Assembly: GCA_017610505.1 (NCBI GenBank)
Contig: JAFCBX010000041.1
Location: 1-6,907 of the forward strand
Source: Methanosarcinales archaeon
GTDB taxonomy: Archaea; Nanobdellota; Nanobdellia; Woesearchaeales; CG1-02-33-12
Length of the DNA stretch: 6,907 nucleotides
Direction of reading: 5' to 3'
Part shown: positions 3,891 through 6,907 of the stretch, in pieces
Position numbering within the stretch: position 1 is the first letter of the stretch
How the letters are laid out: each line of letters starts with the position of its first letter
Made by a program: the position numbers and the translations under genes
The notes under the pieces: model-generated
Seen by the model: only the letters and a program-made list of their open reading frames with translations
Told to the model about the DNA's origin: nothing
Database searches by the model: none

Positions 3891-6179
3891 ATGCCTTTAT
3901 TTAGTGGAAAAAAGGTTTGCTCTTATGAGGTAATAAGAGGGGGAGCGGATGTTATCCTTAAAATAAATTGTGAAAGATGCTCATCCCTCCCTTCATTAGA
4001 AGACAATCCTCAATGTATGTCAAGGACAATAGCCAAGCTGGTTGAAGTAGGGAATGTTACTAAAATAATTTTCTCCCAGAAACGGGATTATGAGTATGAC
4101 TTTGACCAAACGCAGATTCTTGTGGAAATAGCAAAGCTTTACAAAAAACTTGCTAAAAAGAAGGGTCTGTTTGATTATTATGGCCTTGGTTCAGATGCTG
4201 GTTGCGTAAAATGCTCTAACACCAGATATACACAGATGCAGAATATAATATTTAATCTCTTGAAAAGTGATCCATTGGGTGCATATGTTGAGCTGAAAAG
4301 GCTCTTGAGAAGAGAAAAAATAAAGCTTGAGAAAACTGTTAATGAGGAATGTATTTATTGTGAAAAAAAGTTTATTTCCACACTTAAACATGTTTTTGAC
4401 TTGTTAGATGAAACAAAGTTGATAACCATAGCAAAGCCCAATCTTGCAGGCTTCAGGTTGGGTGATAGAGATATTTACAGACAGATATTTACCCCCTCAA
4501 TAAAGCCAGATTTTATGTTCACAAAGTTAATGGCTTCTTATCCTCCAGAGGGTGATGTTCTGGCTAATTACCTTGTTGGTGAAAATGAAGTAACAATCTT
4601 CAAGCTTCCAAACACAATACAATATCTTTATCATATTTTGCCGCCAGAGTTTAAAATTTCTGAAGAAAAATATGACCTGCTTGATCAGGCAAGAAAAATA
4701 ATCTCAGAATATAAGCCAAAACAATCAGAATTTGTTAATCCAGAACGTATGAGACAAGTTTTTTACAACATTGGCCATGATTTAATTGAGGACCTTGCAG
4801 AACACAATAACCTCAGGATGAAGGAAAAGGAGGTAGACGAGCTAACAGATATTTTGGTGAGGTATACTGTTGGTTTTGGATTAATAGAACTCCTGCTTCA
4901 AGATGAGAAAATTCAGGACATAACAATTAACAGCCCAATGGGCCAGACACCAATGTTTATTGTTCACCAGGATTTTGGCGATTGCATAACTAATATTATT
5001 CCTACAAAAACAGAGTCAGAGTCATGGGCATCAAAATTAAGAATGCTGTCTGGAAGGCCCCTTGATGAGGCAAACCCTATCCTTGACACAGAGCTTATAA
5101 TTCCTGGAGCAAGAGCAAGAGTTGCTGTTATCTCTGCTCCATTAAATCCATCAGGGCTTGCATACGCATTCAGGCGCCATAGAGACAGGCCATGGACGCT
5201 CCCTTTATTTGTAAAGAACCGCATGCTATCACCGCTTGCAGCTGGCCTGATAAGCTTTATTGTTGATGGCTCAAGAACAATACTTGTTGCAGGAACAAGG
5301 TCTGCTGGAAAAACAAGCCTTCTTGCAGCTATGATGACAGAGATTATGAGGAAATACCGCATTATTACAATAGAAGACACATTAGAATTACCAGTAAGTT
5401 CCCTGAAAAAACTTGGTTATAACATACAGTCAATGAAGGTAGCAGCTGCCATGACTCGAGGCACAACAGAGGTTGCTGCTGATGAGGGTATAAGAACAAC
5501 ATTGAGAATGGGTGACTCATGCCTAATAGTTGGAGAGGTAAGAAGTACAGAAGCACTTGCTTTGTATGAGGCCATGAGGGTTGGTGCTTTGGCAAATGTT
5601 GTTGCAGGAACAATCCATGGTGACTCACCTTATGGGGTTTATGATAGGGTTGTCAATGATTTAAAAGTGCCAAAAACATCATTTAAGGCAACAGATATCA
5701 TAGTAGTTGCAAACCCTATAAAAAGCCCTGATGGCTTGCATAGATGGAGACGTGTCACACAAATAACAGAGGTGAGAAAGCACTGGGAGAATGACCCAAT
5801 GCTTGAAGGCGGATTCTCAGACCTTATGAAATATGATCCAAAAAATGATATGCTTGAGCCAAGCAAGGATGTAATAAACGGTGACTCAGATGTTCTTAAG
5901 GCAATTGCCGGCAATGTAAAAGAATGGGCTGGTGACTGGGATGCTGTCTGGAGCAACATAATGCTAAGGGCAGATATAAAAAAAATGATTCTTGACTACT
6001 CTACTAAACTAAAGATGCCTGAGATCTTAGAGGCAGATTTTGTTATTAATGCAAATGATGAGTTTCATAATATATCAAGTAAAGTAGAAGAAGATATTGG
6101 CTCTTTAGACAGCAAAAGGATATTATCTGAATGGGAGAAATGGCTTAAAAAAGAGCTCAAGAAAAAACCAGTTAAGTAA
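3891..6179 (+). CDS. Type II/IV secretion (GspE/TadA/VirB11-family) ATPase with an N-terminal Cys-rich region
   Basis: A 762-residue hexameric-type traffic ATPase that would power filament assembly or secretion at the cytoplasmic face. Motifs in order: an N2-type domain (YTVGFGLIELLLQDEKIQD, 325-343); ANPILDTELI and GARARVAV (395-413); FRRHRDRPWTL with basic residues (427-437); Walker A GTRSAGKTS (468-476, Lys474); Asp box ITIEDTLEL (492-500); Walker B LIVGEVRS (545-552, Glu549); His box GTIHGDSP (573-580, His576). All catalytic elements are present, so it should be active. The first 160 residues carry eight Cys (10, 27, 30, 42, 105, 108, 154, 157), including three CxxC pairs (CERC, CVKC, CIYC), suggesting a zinc or other metal module. 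The bacterial GspE/PilB C-terminal tetracysteine motif is absent; the core has only Cys544. Residues 625-762 are a helical C-terminal extension. The gene is longer than FlaI. It follows the ribbon-helix-helix gene by one base; GAGGAGG at 3866-3872 is 18 bases upstream, too far for a normal ribosome site, so coupling is likely. The T2SF partner follows 17 bases later. Confidence 0.95.
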   Translation: MPLFSGKKVCSYEVIRGGADVILKINCERCSSLPSLEDNPQCMSRTIAKLVEVGNVTKIIFSQKRDYEYDFDQTQILVEIAKLYKKLAKKKGLFDYYGLGSDAGCVKCSNTRYTQMQNIIFNLLKSDPLGAYVELKRLLRREKIKLEKTVNEECIYCEKKFISTLKHVFDLLDETKLITIAKPNLAGFRLGDRDIYRQIFTPSIKPDFMFTKLMASYPPEGDVLANYLVGENEVTIFKLPNTIQYLYHILPPEFKISEEKYDLLDQARKIISEYKPKQSEFVNPERMRQVFYNIGHDLIEDLAEHNNLRMKEKEVDELTDILVRYTVGFGLIELLLQDEKIQDITINSPMGQTPMFIVHQDFGDCITNIIPTKTESESWASKLRMLSGRPLDEANPILDTELIIPGARARVAVISAPLNPSGLAYAFRRHRDRPWTLPLFVKNRMLSPLAAGLISFIVDGSRTILVAGTRSAGKTSLLAAMMTEIMRKYRIITIEDTLELPVSSLKKLGYNIQSMKVAAAMTRGTTEVAADEGIRTTLRMGDSCLIVGEVRSTEALALYEAMRVGALANVVAGTIHGDSPYGVYDRVVNDLKVPKTSFKATDIIVVANPIKSPDGLHRWRRVTQITEVRKHWENDPMLEGGFSDLMKYDPKNDMLEPSKDVINGDSDVLKAIAGNVKEWAGDWDAVWSNIMLRADIKKMILDYSTKLKMPEILEADFVINANDEFHNISSKVEEDIGSLDSKRILSEWEKWLKKELKKKPVK

Positions 6180-6184
6180 AATTT

Positions 6185-6190
6185 GAGGAG
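6185..6190 (+). promoter_or_regulatory. Shine-Dalgarno site (GAGGAG) for the T2SF gene
   Basis: GAGGAG lies six bases (a T-run) before the ATG at 6197 and six bases after the ATPase stop. It fixes the start of the following gene. Confidence 0.8.
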
Positions 6191-6196
6191 TTTTTT

Positions 6197-6907
6197 ATGG
6201 AAGGGGACCAAGACCTTAGAAAGATTTTATCAAAATACAGGGAAAAACTAAATGAAGAGCTTAACACCCCTATAGAGGAAACCAGAAAAGAAATAACATC
6301 CACAGAGTATGTTGAGTTTAAAAAAGATTTTCTGCCAAATCAATTCTCATTATATGAAAAACTATGCAACCTAAGCGAAAAGATATTGAAGCTTAAACCA
6401 GATGAAAAAACAGCAAATTTGATAAATGAATCAATTGATATCTGTCATCTGAATGTAACTCCTACCGGAACAGAGAGTTTTGCAATACTTATTCCCTTGA
6501 TAATTATAATCTTTGGAAGCCTTCTTAGTTTTTTGGCATTTAAATCGTTCTTTTTTATAGGATATTTTGTGCTGATTGGACTTATTCTCATGGTTATATT
6601 CAGAAAGCTTCCTGAATTCCTGGCTAATAACTGGCGTTTGAAGGCAAGCAACCAGATGGTCCAGTGCATATTTTATATTGTTACATTTATGAGGCATACC
6701 TCTAACCTAGAGGGTGCAATAGCATTTGCTGCAGAACATATTGCCCCGCCATTGTCTTTAGACTTAAAAAAGGTTTTATGGGATGTTGAAACAGAAAAAT
6801 ACGAATCTGTAAAGGAGTCTTTGGATATTTATCTTGAAACATGGAGGAAATGGAACATAGAGTTTATAGAATCATTCCACCTTATTGAGTCATCACTATA
6901 TGAGCCA
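6197..6907 (+). CDS. Type II secretion system F-domain (TadC/FlaJ-like) membrane platform protein, 5' part
   Basis: 237 codons are visible and the frame is open at the window edge. Residues 1-93 are a charged, soluble, helical N-terminal region. Two membrane segments follow (about 95-115 and 118-136). Then comes the cytoplasmic T2SF domain, with features I associate with archaeal members: VTFMRHTSNLEGAIAFAAEH (162-181), the charged stretch VLWDVETEKYESVKESLDIY (193-212) and FIESFHLIESSLYEP (223-237). T2SF proteins are the inner-membrane platform that the ATPase acts on to extrude or rotate the filament. Position directly after the ATPase, 17 bases away with a good ribosome site, is the usual ATPase-platform pairing. 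The last membrane segments, and possibly a second T2SF repeat, lie beyond the window, so FlaJ-type and TadC-type cannot be separated. No family-specific archaellum marker (FlaH, FlaX) is present here. Confidence 0.9.
   Translation, partial: MEGDQDLRKILSKYREKLNEELNTPIEETRKEITSTEYVEFKKDFLPNQFSLYEKLCNLSEKILKLKPDEKTANLINESIDICHLNVTPTGTESFAILIPLIIIIFGSLLSFLAFKSFFFIGYFVLIGLILMVIFRKLPEFLANNWRLKASNQMVQCIFYIVTFMRHTSNLEGAIAFAAEHIAPPLSLDLKKVLWDVETEKYESVKESLDIYLETWRKWNIEFIESFHLIESSLYEP

Noticed and set aside
4964..5380. 138-residue reading frame on the minus strand inside the ATPase
   Set aside because: It lies opposite the conserved Walker-motif region of a clear ATPase and shows no recognisable domain; it is a shadow of the real gene.
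6431..6697. Minus-strand frames of 74-88 residues near the window end
   Set aside because: They are opposite the membrane segments of the T2SF protein, which has a good ribosome site and conserved domain.

Overview
The window looks like part of a small-genome archaeon, most likely of the DPANN type (Woesearchaeota/Pacearchaeota-like). It is AT-rich and tightly packed, has archaeal BRE/TATA-type promoters, and mixes apparently leaderless, Shine-Dalgarno-led and stop-start-coupled genes. The key genes are an archaeal secretion/pilus ATPase followed by an archaeal-type T2SF (TadC/FlaJ-like) membrane protein. The lineage is inferred from gene style and remembered family resemblance, not from a search.

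Layout. (1) 1-669, plus: 3' part of a TatD-family metal-dependent hydrolase, unrelated to what follows. (2) 728-2448, plus: an operon of three tandem, divergent paralogues encoding polytopic membrane proteins of 182-193 residues. They share a signature at the end of the first membrane segment (hydrophobic stretch, then K-I-[FL]-G and a basic loop). The operon starts at a good TATA promoter that places transcription start at or next to the ATG. (3) 2455-3566, minus: two soluble, mostly helical/coiled-coil proteins, the first converging on the membrane operon with only 6 bases between stop codons. (4) 3567-3736: a divergent, extremely AT-rich control region. (5) 3737-6907, plus: a 50-residue ribbon-helix-helix protein, then one base later a 762-residue GspE/TadA/VirB11-family ATPase, then the start of a T2SF-domain membrane protein that runs off the window.

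How they may work together. The ATPase and T2SF protein are the motor and inner-membrane platform of the type IV filament superfamily (archaella, archaeal pili, type II secretion/Tad). No pilin-like class III signal peptide and no prepilin peptidase is visible here. The neighbouring coiled-coil proteins could be cytosolic partners, by analogy with the archaellum accessory proteins FlaC/D/E. The three membrane proteins could be extra membrane components. The ribbon-helix-helix protein is a natural candidate repressor of its own operon and perhaps of the divergent one. This assembly of parts is the most interesting aspect of the window: a possible uncharacterised filament or secretion machine in which only the ATPase and T2SF protein have recognisable families. 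The link between the blocks is inferred from proximity only.

No tRNA, rRNA, CRISPR array, insertion sequence or attachment site was seen.
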